A stretch of 64,000 bases of DNA from Progne subis subis (lineage: Eukaryota; Chordata; Aves; Passeriformes; Hirundinidae), in assembly GCA_022316685.1 (NCBI GenBank), contig JAKJHU010000382.1, positions 124,001-188,000 on the forward strand. The letters run 5' to 3'. A model generated the notes under the pieces. That model was not told the origin of the DNA and searched no databases. It saw nothing but the letters and a program-made list of their open reading frames with translations. Each line of letters opens with the position of its first letter. The first letter of the stretch is position 1. Below, in pieces: positions 37,801-47,067 of the stretch. Both the position numbers and the translations under genes were made by a program.

Positions 37801-40730
37801 CAGGGCAGCGCTTTCCCTTGGCTCTGGGGAGGTGCAGCTGCTCCTGTGGGACCACGGCACCCACCAGCAGCCCGGGACAGCCCCACCCCACGTGGGGAAT
37901 TCTCCAAACCCCGGGGGAACGCCATAAGGCAAGGGGCAGGGGATGCCATACCGTACCTCCAGCCCTTCTTCTTCAGGATGTTCCCCAGGATCACCTCGGC
38001 CCTGCAGGAACAGTGAGGGGAGCAGGGAACGCTCAGTGCCAGCACCCAGCACAGCCATCCCCTGCGACAGTGACCCCAGCCGGGACAGATCCCACCCATC
38101 AGAGCCCCTGGGCCACCTGAGCCCCTCCTGCCCGTGTGCTGCTCTCCAGCAGGACACCGTGTCCCAGCCCAGCCCTCACGCTGCAAACCATCCCACGGCA
38201 TTTCTCCTGGATCAGCTTCCCCAATCCCACTGCAAACCATCCCACGGCATTTCTCCTGGATCAGCTTCCCCAATCCCACTGCAAACCATCCCACAGCATT
38301 TCTCCTGAGGAGTTCCCCAATCCCACTGCAAACCATCCCACGGCATTTCTCCTGAGGAGTTCCCCAATCCCACTGCAAACCATCCCACGGCATTTCTCCT
38401 GAGGAGTTCCCCAATCCCACTATAATCCATCCCACGGCATTTCTCCTGGATGAGTTCCCCCAATCCCACTATAATCCATCCCATGGCATTTCTCCTGAGG
38501 AGTTCCCCCAATCCCACTATAATCCATCCCATGGCATTTCTCCTGAGGAGTTCCCCAATCCCGGCATTTCTCCTGGATGAGTTCCCCCAATCCCACTATA
38601 ATCCATCCCATGGCATTTCTCCTGGATGAGTTCCCCAATCCCACTATAATCCATCCCATGGCATTTCTCCTGGATGAGTTCCCCCAATCCCACTATAATC
38701 CATCCCATGGCATTTCTCCTGGATGAGTTCCCCCAATCCCACTATAATCCATCCCATCCCATTTCTCCTGGATGAGTTCCCCCAATCCCACTATAATCCA
38801 TCCCATCCCATTTCTCCTGGATGAGTTCCCCCAATCCCACTATAATCCATCCCATGGCATTTCTCCTGGATGAGTTCCCCCACCCCACTCTGGTCCCCGC
38901 TGGGATCCGTGCCTGGAGCTGCCACAGCCCCGGGCCATCCATCACCATTGAGATCCACACTGATTTTCCATTTGTTGGGGATTTTTTCCTCCCTGTGCCA
39001 GCAGCAAATGGCACCAGCGATGCCCCCAGCCTTTGGGTTCATTTCTTTGGGTTTATTCCATGGGTGCTCCGAACACAAAGCTTTTCCTGTCCCGCTCGGG
39101 GGTAAAGCGGCTTTCCAAGCACGCCCAGAGCCCTAGTCCATCGGGAGAGGGAGCAGAGAGCCCCAGGAAGCCCGGATCCCTGGCAGGGGAGGGACCCAGC
39201 TGTGCCAGCGCTGCCCCGAGCGCACACGGGCACTCACCTGCCGGCCGCGTACACCTCGGCCGTGTCGAACAGGTTCACGCCGCTCTCGTAGGCGATGGTC
39301 ATCAGCTGCTCGGCCACCTGGGGAGGCACAGACAGACAGCTGAGAGGGGCAAACCACAGCCCCAGAGAGCAGGGACAGCCCACGCCAGGAAAACCCTGCA
39401 CCAGGAAACCCTGCACCAGGAAAAACCTGCACCAGGAAACCCTACACCAGGAAAAACCTGCACAGGGAAAACCCCAGGAAAAACCTGCACCAGGAAAACC
39501 CTGCACCAGGAAAACCCTGCACCAGGAAAATCCTGCACAAGGAAAAACCTGCACCAGGAAAATCCCACCCCAGGAAAACCCCACCCCAGGAAAATCCCAC
39601 CCCAGGAAAATCCCACCCCAGGAAAATCCCGCACCAGGAAAATCCCACCCCAGGAAAATCCTGCACCAGGAAAATCCTGCACCAGGAAAAACCTGCACCA
39701 GGAAACCCTGCACCAGGAAAACCCTGCACCAGGAAAATCCTGCACAAGGAAAAACCTGCACCAGGAAAATCCCACCCCAGGAAAACCCCACCCCAGGAAA
39801 ATCCCACCCCAGGAAAATCCTGCACCAGGAAAACCCTGCACCAGGAAAATCCCACCCCAGGAAAATCCCACCCCAGGAAAATCCCGCACCAGGAAAATCC
39901 CACCCCAGGAAAATCCTGCACCAGGAAAATCCTGCACCAGGAAAATCCTGCACCAGGAAAAACCTGCACCAGGAAAACCCTGCACCAGGAAAATCCCACC
40001 CCAGGAAAATCCTGCACCAGGAAAAACCTGCACCAGGAAAATCCTGCACCAGGAAAACCCTGCACCAGGAAAAACCTGCACCAGGAAAACCCTGCACCAG
40101 GAAAATCCCACCCCAGGAAAACCCTGCACCAGGAAAAACCTGCAGCAGGAAAATCCTGCACCAGGAAAATCCCACCCCAGGAAAACCCTGCACCAGGAAA
40201 AACCTGCACCAGGAAAACCCTGCACCAGGAAAAACCTGCACCAGGAAAATCCTGCACCAAGAAAAACCTGCACCAGGAAACCCTGCACCAGGAAAACCCT
40301 GCACCAGGAAAAACCTGCACCAGGAAAACCCTGCACCAGGAAAAACCTGCACCAGGAAAACCCTGCACCAGGAAAATCCTGCACCAGGAAACCCTGCACC
40401 CCAGGAAAATCCTGCACCAGGAAAATCCCACCCCAAACTTCAGACACCCCCTGCCCAGGGGACACCTCCAACAACACACCCAATGCCCTGGGGAGGAGGG
40501 GACATCACTGGGGACAGGAGAAGGCCCTGAGGGATGGATGGGGTGGATGAGAGTCCGTCTCTGGAAATGCCACCTTCACCAGGGGGTCATGGCACAGCCC
40601 CCGGCAGGGAGGTTCCAGGGGCCACAACCCCATTTGAAAATATCCCAGAGCGGGGTTTGTTCCCTGCGTTGGACTTACGGAGCAGCACTCACCTCATCTG
40701 AGATCTGACCTCCAAAAGTGACCCAGGTCC
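22760..40730 (-). CDS. KCNAB1: KCNAB1, Kv channel beta-1 subunit, 12 C-terminal coding exons (5' exons missing)
   Basis: KCNAB1 is a cytoplasmic aldo-keto-reductase-fold subunit that binds the T1 domain of Kv1 alpha subunits and alters surface expression and inactivation. Joined coding exons, in transcript order: 40730-40693, 39317-39238, 38001-37957, 36343-36299, 35711-35668, 32035-31949, 26796-26711, 25973-25853, 25364-25270, 24471-24351, 23485-23397, 22849-22760. All have GT/AG borders and phases that join without a break, giving 312 residues plus two bases of a preceding Gly codon. AKR catalytic residues are visible: Asp and Tyr in [10 protein letters not shown], Lys in [10 protein letters not shown], Asn in VFANRPD. 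KCNAB1 is preferred over KCNAB2/3 from diagnostic residues ([28 protein letters not shown]) and synteny. The variable N-terminal exon and the exon encoding the YRNLGKSGLRVS region are not found between 40731 and the gap. Confidence 0.94.
23397..23485 (-). CDS. KCNAB1: KCNAB1 penultimate coding exon
   Basis: Begins in an Ala codon (G|CA) and encodes [29 protein letters not shown], part of the NADP-binding C-terminal side of the barrel. The donor is GTGAGT. Confidence 0.95.
23486..24350 (-). other. KCNAB1: KCNAB1 intron with CR1
   Basis: Contains a sense-orientation CR1 fragment (24045-24212) and three short CAAACACCAAACCCCACAG-like repeats near 23633-23690. Confidence 0.75.
24045..24212 (+). 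mobile_element. CR1 LINE 3'-end fragment
   Basis: GGGAAGCTGTGGCTGCCCC, GGGACAGTGGAAGGTGTCC and CCTGCCCGTGGCAGGGCTTG in sense CR1 order. Confidence 0.75.
24351..24471 (-). CDS. KCNAB1: KCNAB1 coding exon (CYQWLKEK...)
   Basis: Encodes [18 protein letters not shown] to [12 protein letters not shown] and ends in G|GTGGGT. The 121-base length and phase match the preceding and following exons. Confidence 0.95.
25270..25364 (-). CDS. KCNAB1: KCNAB1 coding exon ([10 protein letters not shown]...)
   Basis: Encodes [31 protein letters not shown]. The donor is CTCAAG|GTATTT, a weak match to the +3 to +6 consensus compared with the other donors of the gene. Confidence 0.95.
25365..25852 (-). other. 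KCNAB1: KCNAB1 intron, no repeat recognised
   Basis: A 488-base intron with an AT-rich middle (25600-25690). Nothing else identifiable. Confidence 0.7.
25853..25973 (-). CDS. KCNAB1: KCNAB1 coding exon ([10 protein letters not shown]...)
   Basis: Encodes [40 protein letters not shown] plus one base of Gly. FNMIPP and ELYHKI favour KCNAB1 over KCNAB2. Confidence 0.95.
26028..26072. repeat. 10-bp tandem repeat
   Basis: Four to five units of GACACAGCAG just upstream of the preceding exon's acceptor region in the KCNAB1 intron. Confidence 0.8.
26195..26455. repeat. ~20-bp minisatellite in KCNAB1 intron
   Basis: Thirteen or so units of TGCCCATCTCAATCCATCCC with length variants of 19-21 bp. It lies in the intron between exons 26711-26796 and 25853-25973. 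Confidence 0.88.
26518..26600. repeat. 19-bp tandem repeat
   Basis: About four units of CAAACCGACACAAACCCCAA in the same intron, about 110 bases from the donor of the exon ending at 26711. Confidence 0.85.
26711..26796 (-). CDS. KCNAB1: KCNAB1 coding exon ([10 protein letters not shown]...)
   Basis: Encodes [28 protein letters not shown]; the SAMEIM end fits KCNAB1. Phase 0 donor GTGAGG. Confidence 0.95.
27540..27720. repeat. AT-rich low-complexity run
   Basis: Imperfect AAATAAATA/ATTAAATAAATA repeats followed by a T-rich tract. Confidence 0.8.
27880..28112 (-). mobile_element. CR1 LINE 3'-end fragment
   Basis: Antisense CR1: GGTTTGGGTTGGAAGGGATG, GGGCAGGGACACCCTCCACT, CCTTGGGCACTGCCAGGGGT, GGGCACCCTGTGCCAGGGCC. 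Confidence 0.8.
28813..28915 (-). mobile_element. Degraded CR1 3' fragment
   Basis: GGTTGAGGTTGTAAAGGACC, CTTAAAGGTCACATTTCTCC and GGGCAGTGGCACCTTCTACC match an old antisense CR1 end. Confidence 0.5.
30255..30639 (+). mobile_element. Solo LTR of an endogenous retrovirus (copy 1)
   Basis: A 385-bp element with TGTTACCC...CGGTGACA ends, flanked by a perfect 6-bp target-site duplication ACCTGG (30249-30254 and 30640-30645). The same sequence occurs in reverse complement at 31252-31648. It has inserted at the edge of a CR1 fragment. A 6-bp duplication fits ERVK/alpha-beta-like elements. No internal viral genes are present, so it is a recombined solo LTR. The orientation is assigned from the CT-rich U5-like 3' part. 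Confidence 0.85.
30646..30720 (+). mobile_element. CR1 LINE 3'-end fragment
   Basis: GGAGAGTGTCCCTGCCACGG, CAGGGGTGGATGGGATGG: a sense CR1 tail abutting the solo LTR's target-site duplication. Confidence 0.6.
31252..31648 (-). mobile_element. Solo LTR of the same family, opposite orientation (copy 2)
   Basis: A 397-bp reverse-complement homologue of 30255-30639, with TGTCACCG...GGTAACA ends on the plus strand and its own perfect 6-bp target-site duplication TTAAAG (31246-31251 and 31649-31654). The different duplication shows that it is an independent insertion, not a copy of the first by local inversion. The two LTRs are about 610 bp apart. Confidence 0.87.
31728..31812 (-). mobile_element. 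CR1 LINE 3'-end fragment
   Basis: GGCTGGGAGGGACCTTAAAG, GACATCTAATTCCAACCCTG, GGGCAGGGACACCTCCCATG. Confidence 0.75.
31949..32035 (-). CDS. KCNAB1: KCNAB1 coding exon ([10 protein letters not shown]...)
   Basis: Completes a Gly codon, then [17 protein letters not shown] and [12 protein letters not shown]. It holds the conserved Asn (VFANRPD) of the AKR active site. Donor GTAGGT. Confidence 0.95.
32130..32925. repeat. AT-rich tandem repeat, ~119-bp period
   Basis: Almost entirely A/T with a recurring AAGCAGGGACTAATAT landmark at about 32449, 32568, 32685 and 32804, so spacing is 117-119 bp. A second landmark AACAGGGACTCATG falls between them. More diverged copies lie upstream. The array starts about 95 bases from the acceptor of the KCNAB1 exon at 31949-32035. 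Confidence 0.88.
33806..34082 (+). mobile_element. Probable short solo LTR
   Basis: A segment of 277 bp starting TGTCCCTGAG and ending ACAACGACA, flanked by GCCC on both sides (33802-33805 and 34083-34086). A TATA box (TTATAAAAG, 34021-34029) sits about 20 bases before AATAAAG (34046-34052), the arrangement of an LTR promoter and polyadenylation signal. The 4-bp duplication is short enough to be chance. Confidence 0.6.
34614..35003 (+). mobile_element. ERVL-like solo LTR (boundaries approximate)
   Basis: From about TGTGAGATAGCACAGG to CCAGCTCTAACA. It contains AAAGTATAAATAATAG (TATA-like, near 34800) and GGAATTAATAAACACC (polyadenylation signal, near 34945), and resembles songbird ERV LTRs from memory. 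No convincing target-site duplication was found, so the ends are uncertain. Confidence 0.6.
35668..35711 (-). CDS. KCNAB1: KCNAB1 coding exon ([14 protein letters not shown])
   Basis: A 44-base exon completing Lys and encoding [14 protein letters not shown] plus one base of Gly. Donor GTACCC. Confidence 0.95.
35806..36182 (-). mobile_element. CR1 LINE fragment
   Basis: Antisense CR1 starting AATCACAGACTGGGTTGGGT and continuing to CTCCAGCTCTCCTGGAGCCC and CTGGAATTATCTCTGGGCTC. It fills most of the 587-base intron between two KCNAB1 exons. Confidence 0.85.
36299..36343 (-). CDS. KCNAB1: KCNAB1 coding exon ([14 protein letters not shown])
   Basis: A 45-base exon encoding [14 protein letters not shown] with the AKR catalytic Lys. 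LYW rather than IFW fits KCNAB1. Donor GTAAGT. Confidence 0.95.
37374..37735. repeat. 20-bp minisatellite in KCNAB1 intron (~18 units)
   Basis: Units of ACTCCTGAGGGGATGGACAC with a GGGAAC variant and three interspersed units of ACTCCCAAAAGAGGATGGGA type. It lies in the intron between the exons at 37957-38001 and 36299-36343, about 220 bases from the first. Confidence 0.92.
37957..38001 (-). CDS. KCNAB1: KCNAB1 coding exon ([14 protein letters not shown])
   Basis: A 45-base exon encoding [14 protein letters not shown] with split Arg codons at both ends. Donor GTACGG. Confidence 0.94.
38196..38885. repeat. 48-bp minisatellite in KCNAB1 intron (~15 units)
   Basis: Fifteen CATTTCTCCTG landmarks mark units of about 48 bp, also carrying AATCCCACTATAATCCATCC (or ACTGCAAACC) and TGAGTTCCCC. 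The left half has CTGCAAACC units and the right half CTATAATCC units, showing array expansion by segments. One unit is shortened near 38563. Confidence 0.93.
39238..39317 (-). CDS. KCNAB1: KCNAB1 coding exon ([13 protein letters not shown]...)
   Basis: Encodes [26 protein letters not shown] and the first two bases of Arg. It carries the AKR catalytic Asp and Tyr. The residue after YAAG is Arg (AG|G), where mammalian Kv-beta proteins have Lys as far as I recall. Confidence 0.95.
39385..40432. repeat. 16-bp minisatellite, ~1 kb, in KCNAB1 intron
   Basis: About 65 units of CAGGAAAATCCTGCAC with AAACCTGCAC, ATCCCACCCC and 15-bp variants. Many units contain CAGGA-AAA-TCCTG, a 5-bp inverted repeat. 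Because 48 bases are three units and stops are absent, frames of 345-505 codons stay open on both strands; these are artefacts. Confidence 0.94.
40693..40730 (-). CDS. KCNAB1: KCNAB1 coding exon, most 5' one in the window
   Basis: A 38-base exon beginning with two bases of a Gly codon, then [12 protein letters not shown], the first strand region of the AKR barrel. Donor GTGAGT, acceptor CTCCAG. By homology this should be the third coding exon. Confidence 0.95.
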
Positions 40731-40984
40731 CTGGAGAAAACAGAACAACCCGTTACTACAAGAGGGTTTTGACACCGAGAATGAGACTTCTCCCAAATTC
40801 TCTTTGGGATTAAATGGGTTTAAGGTGGGGTGAACCGGCTCAGGGGTCCAGGAGCTCCTCCAGGAGGGAGCTCCTGCAGCCAGGCAGGACAGGGCAGGGC
40901 AGCTTCTCCCAGGTGGGACTGGCACAGGCAGCTGCTCAGGGCAGCAGCCAGGGCAGGATGCACTGCCAAAATACAGAGCTGGAT

Positions 40985-41125
40985 TCAAATCATGGAATGG
41001 TTTGGGTTGGAAGAGATCTTAAATCCCATCCAGTGCCACCCTGCCATGGCAGGGACACCTTCCCCTGCCCCAGGCTGCTCCAGGGCCTGTCCAGCCTGCC
41101 ATGGGACACTGCCAGGAGCTGGAAT
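40985..41125 (-). mobile_element. CR1 LINE 3'-end fragment
   Basis: AATCATGGAATGGTTTGGGT, GGAAGAGATCTTAAATCCCA, CCATGGCAGGGACACCTTCC. Confidence 0.8.
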
Positions 41126-41571
41126 CTGAACCACTTTCCACACCAGAAATCATTTTCCAGAGCTTCAATTTGACAAATTGGAAAAAAATACATGATGCTG
41201 CCACAACACATTGTTGTCTCCTTAAATATGTACTGCAGCATTTAGCATCCTGAAAGTCAAAATTAGAATTAAAAAAAAAAAAAAAAAAAAGATATAAAAA
41301 AGAGAAATATTTCTTCTGACAGGAGAGATTTCCAACCCAAAATGACTTTTCCCCGGGAACTTTTCCATGAAGCCAAGGTCCACTGCCAGCACAGCCCAGG
41401 GGCAGAGCTTTCTCTAGGCTGGCTCCTAAAGCTGCTGCAGTTTAGGCTCGGTTGCTGACTCTGGTCTATTATTAGGAAAACTTGGGGCATTATCTCTTAA
41501 CAACCCTTGCTTTAAAAAATAAAATAAATTTAAAATACCCCGTGGCAGAAGCGGCGTGCGGATTTAACTGG

Positions 41572-41640
41572 ATCATAAGATAGTTTGGGTTCAAAGGGAC
41601 CTTTAAAGGTCAGCTGGTCCAAGCCCACGGAATTCCCGCA
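41572..41640 (-). mobile_element. Short CR1 3' fragment
   Basis: GGATCATAAGATAGTTTGGG, AAAGGGACCTTTAAAGGTCA, CTGGTCCAAGCCC. Confidence 0.65.
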
Positions 41641-41926
41641 GGAACATTATTTCCTAGGTGTGGATTGTGCACTCACAGACTCATTTTAGGAAGGCTCGTT
41701 TGTTTTAGGAGTGACACACCGCAGGGGAAGGGGGAGCTGGGGGAGCAGCAGTGCCGGGTGGGACCCTGCTGCCCTGACCTCAGCGACGCCGGGGCTGTGA
41801 CACCGCCGTGCCTCCTGCCAGCCTGCCTCAAGGTCCCCTGGAGCCCCAGCACAGCTCCTCCTCACAGAAATCCCGCTGTCACCCACTGAAGGGACGGGGC
41901 AGGGCTCAGGTGCCTCCCAAAACTCC

Positions 41927-42538
41927 TGTCCTGGGGTGACTGTGTACCCCCAATCGTCTGTCGGGTGCAAAGGGGAGGGGAAGCGCCGTTTGTTTTATTT
42001 TCCCCAGGAGAACTCTGCTCCTCGGAGTGACCTTGAAGTGGAGGAGTTGGAACGCTGCAAGACGAAAGAAGCTCTGTTGTTTTTTTCCCCGGCAGTTAGT
42101 TAGTTTAGTGCTGGCGTAGTTACACGCTGTAGAATAGCTGAAGGGGTTTTTTTCCTTTTTTCCCCCCTTTTTTTCCTTTTTTGCCCTCTCCTCAGAACTG
42201 TTCCACCCTCTCCGCACTAAGGACCTGGGGAAGCACCAGGGGCCTCCACAGGGGACCCACCCCACCAAGACCAGCCCTGCACATCTCCTTTTCTCCAGTG
42301 CCAGTGGAGACGGAGCACAGTGACCATCTTCAAGAGGAGACTTTCTTTAAGTTTGTTATCCCTCCGTAAGCGGCACGAAGCTCTCGTCATTGGGTATTGT
42401 GCTGGGAGTGCTTTGCCTCTTTAATAAACAGGTTTTTTCCCACTTCTCCCTGAGGAAGGCTTTTTCCCAAACCGGTTAGGGAGGGGAGGGGGGCCCCTTG
42501 GGAGGGTTTCCTCCCAAAATCTGCCTGAAACCACCACA
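41927..42538 (+). mobile_element. Probable solo LTR (612 bp)
   Basis: TGTCCTGGGG...CCACCACA ends with CTCC on both sides (41923-41926 and 42539-42542). A TTTAATAAACAGG polyadenylation-type signal lies near 42420. The interior (TAGTTAGTTTAGTGCTGGCG) resembles avian ERV LTRs from memory. No internal viral sequence adjoins it. Confidence 0.6.
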
Positions 42539-42627
42539 CTCCCCAGAACTGAAAATCCTGACTGACGGAGGGATGCTTTATGGAGTGCAGAGGGCTTCAG
42601 GCTCCAAGTGAAAATCCAGAGATGTGC

Positions 42628-42745
42628 CCAGCCCCGGGGATCCCAGGCTGGGCTGGGCAGGGTGTGGAGCAGCTGGGAGGTGTCCCTGCCCTGGCAGGGG
42701 TGGCACTGGGGCGCTCCCTCCCAGGCCGGTGTGTGGTCAGGAATT
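42628..42745 (+). mobile_element. CR1 LINE 3'-end fragment
   Basis: GGGATCCCAGGCTGGGCTGG, GTGTCCCTGCCCTGGCAGGG and GTGGCACTGGGGCGCTCC in sense order. Confidence 0.6.
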
Positions 42746-43057
42746 GAGCAGGACACAGGCTGCAGCGCCAGGGCCCGGCTCTGATGCTGCAAAGGGGCAG
42801 AAATCCCAGGCTCCCTGCCTGCCTGCACTTGAAAAAGATGCAAAAGCTGCTCCCAGACCCTCATCAAAGAGGGATTGCCTCCCTGGGCGCCGGGACACGA
42901 ACCCCGAGCTCAGGGCAGCTTTGATCAGCCCTGCTCAGAGCGCAGCCATCATCTCTGGCAGCAGAATCGTGCTCTCTTTACCTCAAAAAAAAAACTACCA
43001 AAAAACCACCAAAAAAAGGCCAATCTGAATTTTTTAATACGTCAGGTTTCTCTGAGT

Positions 43058-43157
43058 NNNNNNNNNNNNNNNNNNNNNNNNNNNNNNNNNNNNNNNNNNN
43101 NNNNNNNNNNNNNNNNNNNNNNNNNNNNNNNNNNNNNNNNNNNNNNNNNNNNNNNNN
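43058..43157. other. Assembly gap of 100 N
   Basis: Exactly 100 N, the conventional size for a gap of unknown length. KCNAB1 intron lies on its left, and the reverse complement of SSR3 intron 1 begins directly on its right. Confidence 1.
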
Positions 43158-43158
43158 G

Positions 43159-44165
<1,007 letters not shown>

Positions 44166-47067
44166 GCCCCGCTGCCCGCCTGTGCTGAGGCAGTGAGTCC
44201 CCCGGCGGGCCGGCATCCCTGCGGGTGTCACAGTTCGGCTGGGAAGGAGTGGAAATCGGCCCTGCTTTCTCTCGTGTTTCCCCGCTGTGAGAAATCCTGC
44301 CCTCCAGCTCCCCAGCGGAGCGTTTCTGTCTTCTGGCTTTCAGAACCATTCCTGATGTCCCCAGCTCCACCCCAGCCTGGCAGCGGTGCAGAGTGCCCTG
44401 CTTTTCACTGTTCCTGACGTTCCGTCTGCCGTTTGGTGACAGCCCGCAGATTTTGGGGATGAACATCAGTGTCCTACATCAATGGGGAGCACTTGTCACT
44501 GGGGTACAGGCACTGTCCCGATGGCCTGGGCTGGCTGCAGCACTCCTTGTCCCTGGACTGCCAGTTCTCTTCATATCTTTAATGTTTGGTGTAAACTTCA
44601 TTAGCAAAACGTGTCTTTTTCTAAAATTTAAGTCATTTCCCCCATTTATTTCCCTCCAGTTTACTAGTGTGCTCCACTTCAAAGAAAACACTTCAGGTGC
44701 GTGCCATGAGGAGATGCTACGTGGAGATGAATTAAATTTAAGTGAGGTTAAATATGATCAAAACGAATTCATTACGATACAGCTTTTATACAACACTTGA
44801 GTGCAGTAGGACTCTGCTTTTTGAGCTCACAATAGATTTCCAAGACCAAACAGAGGAGATTTCAGATTCAGAGTGTGTGGATGCAGTGTGCTGACAGGAT
44901 CTGATGATGTCACGTTATCTCGCAGGCAGCTATGGGAGCTACACCTTCCTTCAGGCTTGGAAATCTCTGTCCTGCAGGGATTCCCAGGCTGGATTTGCAG
45001 ACACACCAGCCCGTCAGATGAAGCACAGCAGCTCTGAGGAGCAGCAGGAACGCCTGTGAGTACCATTGTGGCCACACCTGTGCACAGAGGGCAGGTGTGC
45101 AGCTCCCCAGCTGCCACAAGCAGCCACAGCCCTCCCCTCATCATGGAATCATGGAATGGGTTGGGCTGGAGAGGGCTTTAAAGCTCATTCCACTCCCCTT
45201 GGCCTTGGACACTGCCAGGGATGAACCTCTCCTGAAGTGCTTCCAGCAGTTCCTGGCTTCCACAGGTGGGAGATGCAGTTTCCTCTTAGGGGGCATTCCC
45301 AAAAGTGTGCTGAGGATGGCTCTTCAGCAAGAGTGGAGGTCAGGGTTGGTTTCTGTGTAAAACAGCTTAAACCCACAATGTGAGTGGAACTGGGTGGGCT
45401 TTAAGCTCCCTCCCAACCCAAACCACTCTGATTCTAGTAGAAAACATCAGTTATTAATCAATGCTGCCAATCTTGTGAATGTTTTTATTAAAGAGCTTGC
45501 TTAGAGTTGTATAAAGTTGTTGGAAACTGGGGAAAATGAAGTTTCAAGATTTAAGTTAGTCATTATCTCTGCCTTGCCCAGATTTCTTCTTCTTCCTCTC
45601 ATCTGGGTAAATTTGTTGTGTTGTGATGGGATGTAGTTAAGTTTTTTTGTTCTTGGTTTGGCTTACATGGGAAGATGCTGTCATTTTGGAATGAAATCTG
45701 CCCAGTGACCATCTGTCTCCCCATTAGGATGAAACAGGACATTGATTTAGGCAGTGGAATGGTGAAAGATTTTCTTGAAAAAACAAAGGAGCACTTGGTT
45801 TTTTTAAAGCCCCTGCTGAACTGTGGCTTCAGGCAGAACTCCGTGTACAGCGAGAGCTTCATACCCTGAGTGTTACAGATGCTTCCCCAAAAAGAAACAG
45901 GGTCACCACTTTATTTACTTGACGATAAATAAAACAAATCTAGGTTTTGTTTAAGTGCTTAAATCTTCATCTTGGCTAAATCCTCATTCAGAAGCTGTTG
46001 GAAATGTGAGGCATCAAGGTCAGTGGAGCAATGGTTCTGTGACCCAAAAGCAAAGGTTCTCTTGGTAATAGGAAAATGAATGCTGTTGTCCTTGTAATTT
46101 AGCAATTAGGTTTCTTACCAAATTTCTTCTGAAGCACAGCAGCGGTGATAAGTATTCTGAAAATACATGGGTTGTCTTTACTGCTCTCACTTCTTCTCTA
46201 CGCTTATAAGGTGGACCAAGCTGAAAAATTTAAATGAGGGCAGTGACATTTCCAGGCAGGATCTGCTTTGTTTATTTTATTGTTACACTTATGTGTGAAT
46301 AGGCTCAAAACACCTTGTGTCAGATCACTGCAACTTATCATGCAGGAAGGGATTAATGTGCCGAGTTTGGGATCAGCTGATGGGGAATTGTTAAATACAA
46401 GGAAAACCTCCTTTGGATGAGCATGACACTCATGAGCTGAGCAGCTTCTCCCCGTGTGTGAGAGCTGGGTGAGTGAGAGGCTTTCCAGTTCTCCTGAAGC
46501 ATTCTGTGGTGTCTGAGGTTTCAAACTGGAGCCGTAAATCTGGCTGTGTTATTTTCCAGAAAAATCAGTCCATCCATGTGGTTTAGAATCCCAGAATGAT
46601 TTGTATTGGAGGGGACCTTAAACTGATCTCATTCCAAGCCCTGCCATGGGCAGGGACGCTTTCCACTGGAATGTCACCCCCAAAAAGGGGTGCCAATCAT
46701 TTCTAAAAGCTGGGAATCACTGGATTTGTGTCACACTTGCTGTCAGTGAAGGCAGCTCATGTGTCACATATGTGCCCATTTTTGATGTCTTGAATAGTCT
46801 CATCTGCTCCGGTTTTCCTTCTTTAGCATTTTTAAGGTTCTTGTGCCCGTGGAGCGCATGAATGAAATCATGTCTAGGAATAGATTCAGCCTTGCTCAGC
46901 ATTTATTCTGGGAACAGTGGGGAACTGACCACTTTTGAAAAGCAGTCAGAGGCGCTGTTTGGAAAATAGCCACAACATTTTAGGCAATCAAGAAGTCATG
47001 TCCATGGGGGACAGTGAGCTTGTGCCTCTTGAGCAGCAGCCCCAGAGTGGCTGTCCCGTGGTCCCTG

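Larger units (their letters stand above)
40731..43057 (-). other. KCNAB1: KCNAB1 upstream intron, truncated by the gap
   Basis: No exon for the YRNLGKSGLRVS region was found. Contents: CR1 fragments (40985-41125, 41572-41640, 42628-42745), an A-rich run near 41271-41290 and a probable solo LTR (41927-42538). Confidence 0.7.

Noticed and set aside
37228..38157. 309-codon minus-strand frame rich in [11 protein letters not shown] repeats
   Set aside because: Produced by the 20-bp minisatellite. The real coding part here is only the 45-base KCNAB1 exon at 37957-38001, in a different frame.
39033..40550. 505-codon plus-strand frame and 345-400-codon minus-strand frames
   Set aside because: They run through a 16-bp tandem repeat without stops and have no splice or start context. 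Both strands and several frames are open at once, the mark of repeat artefacts.
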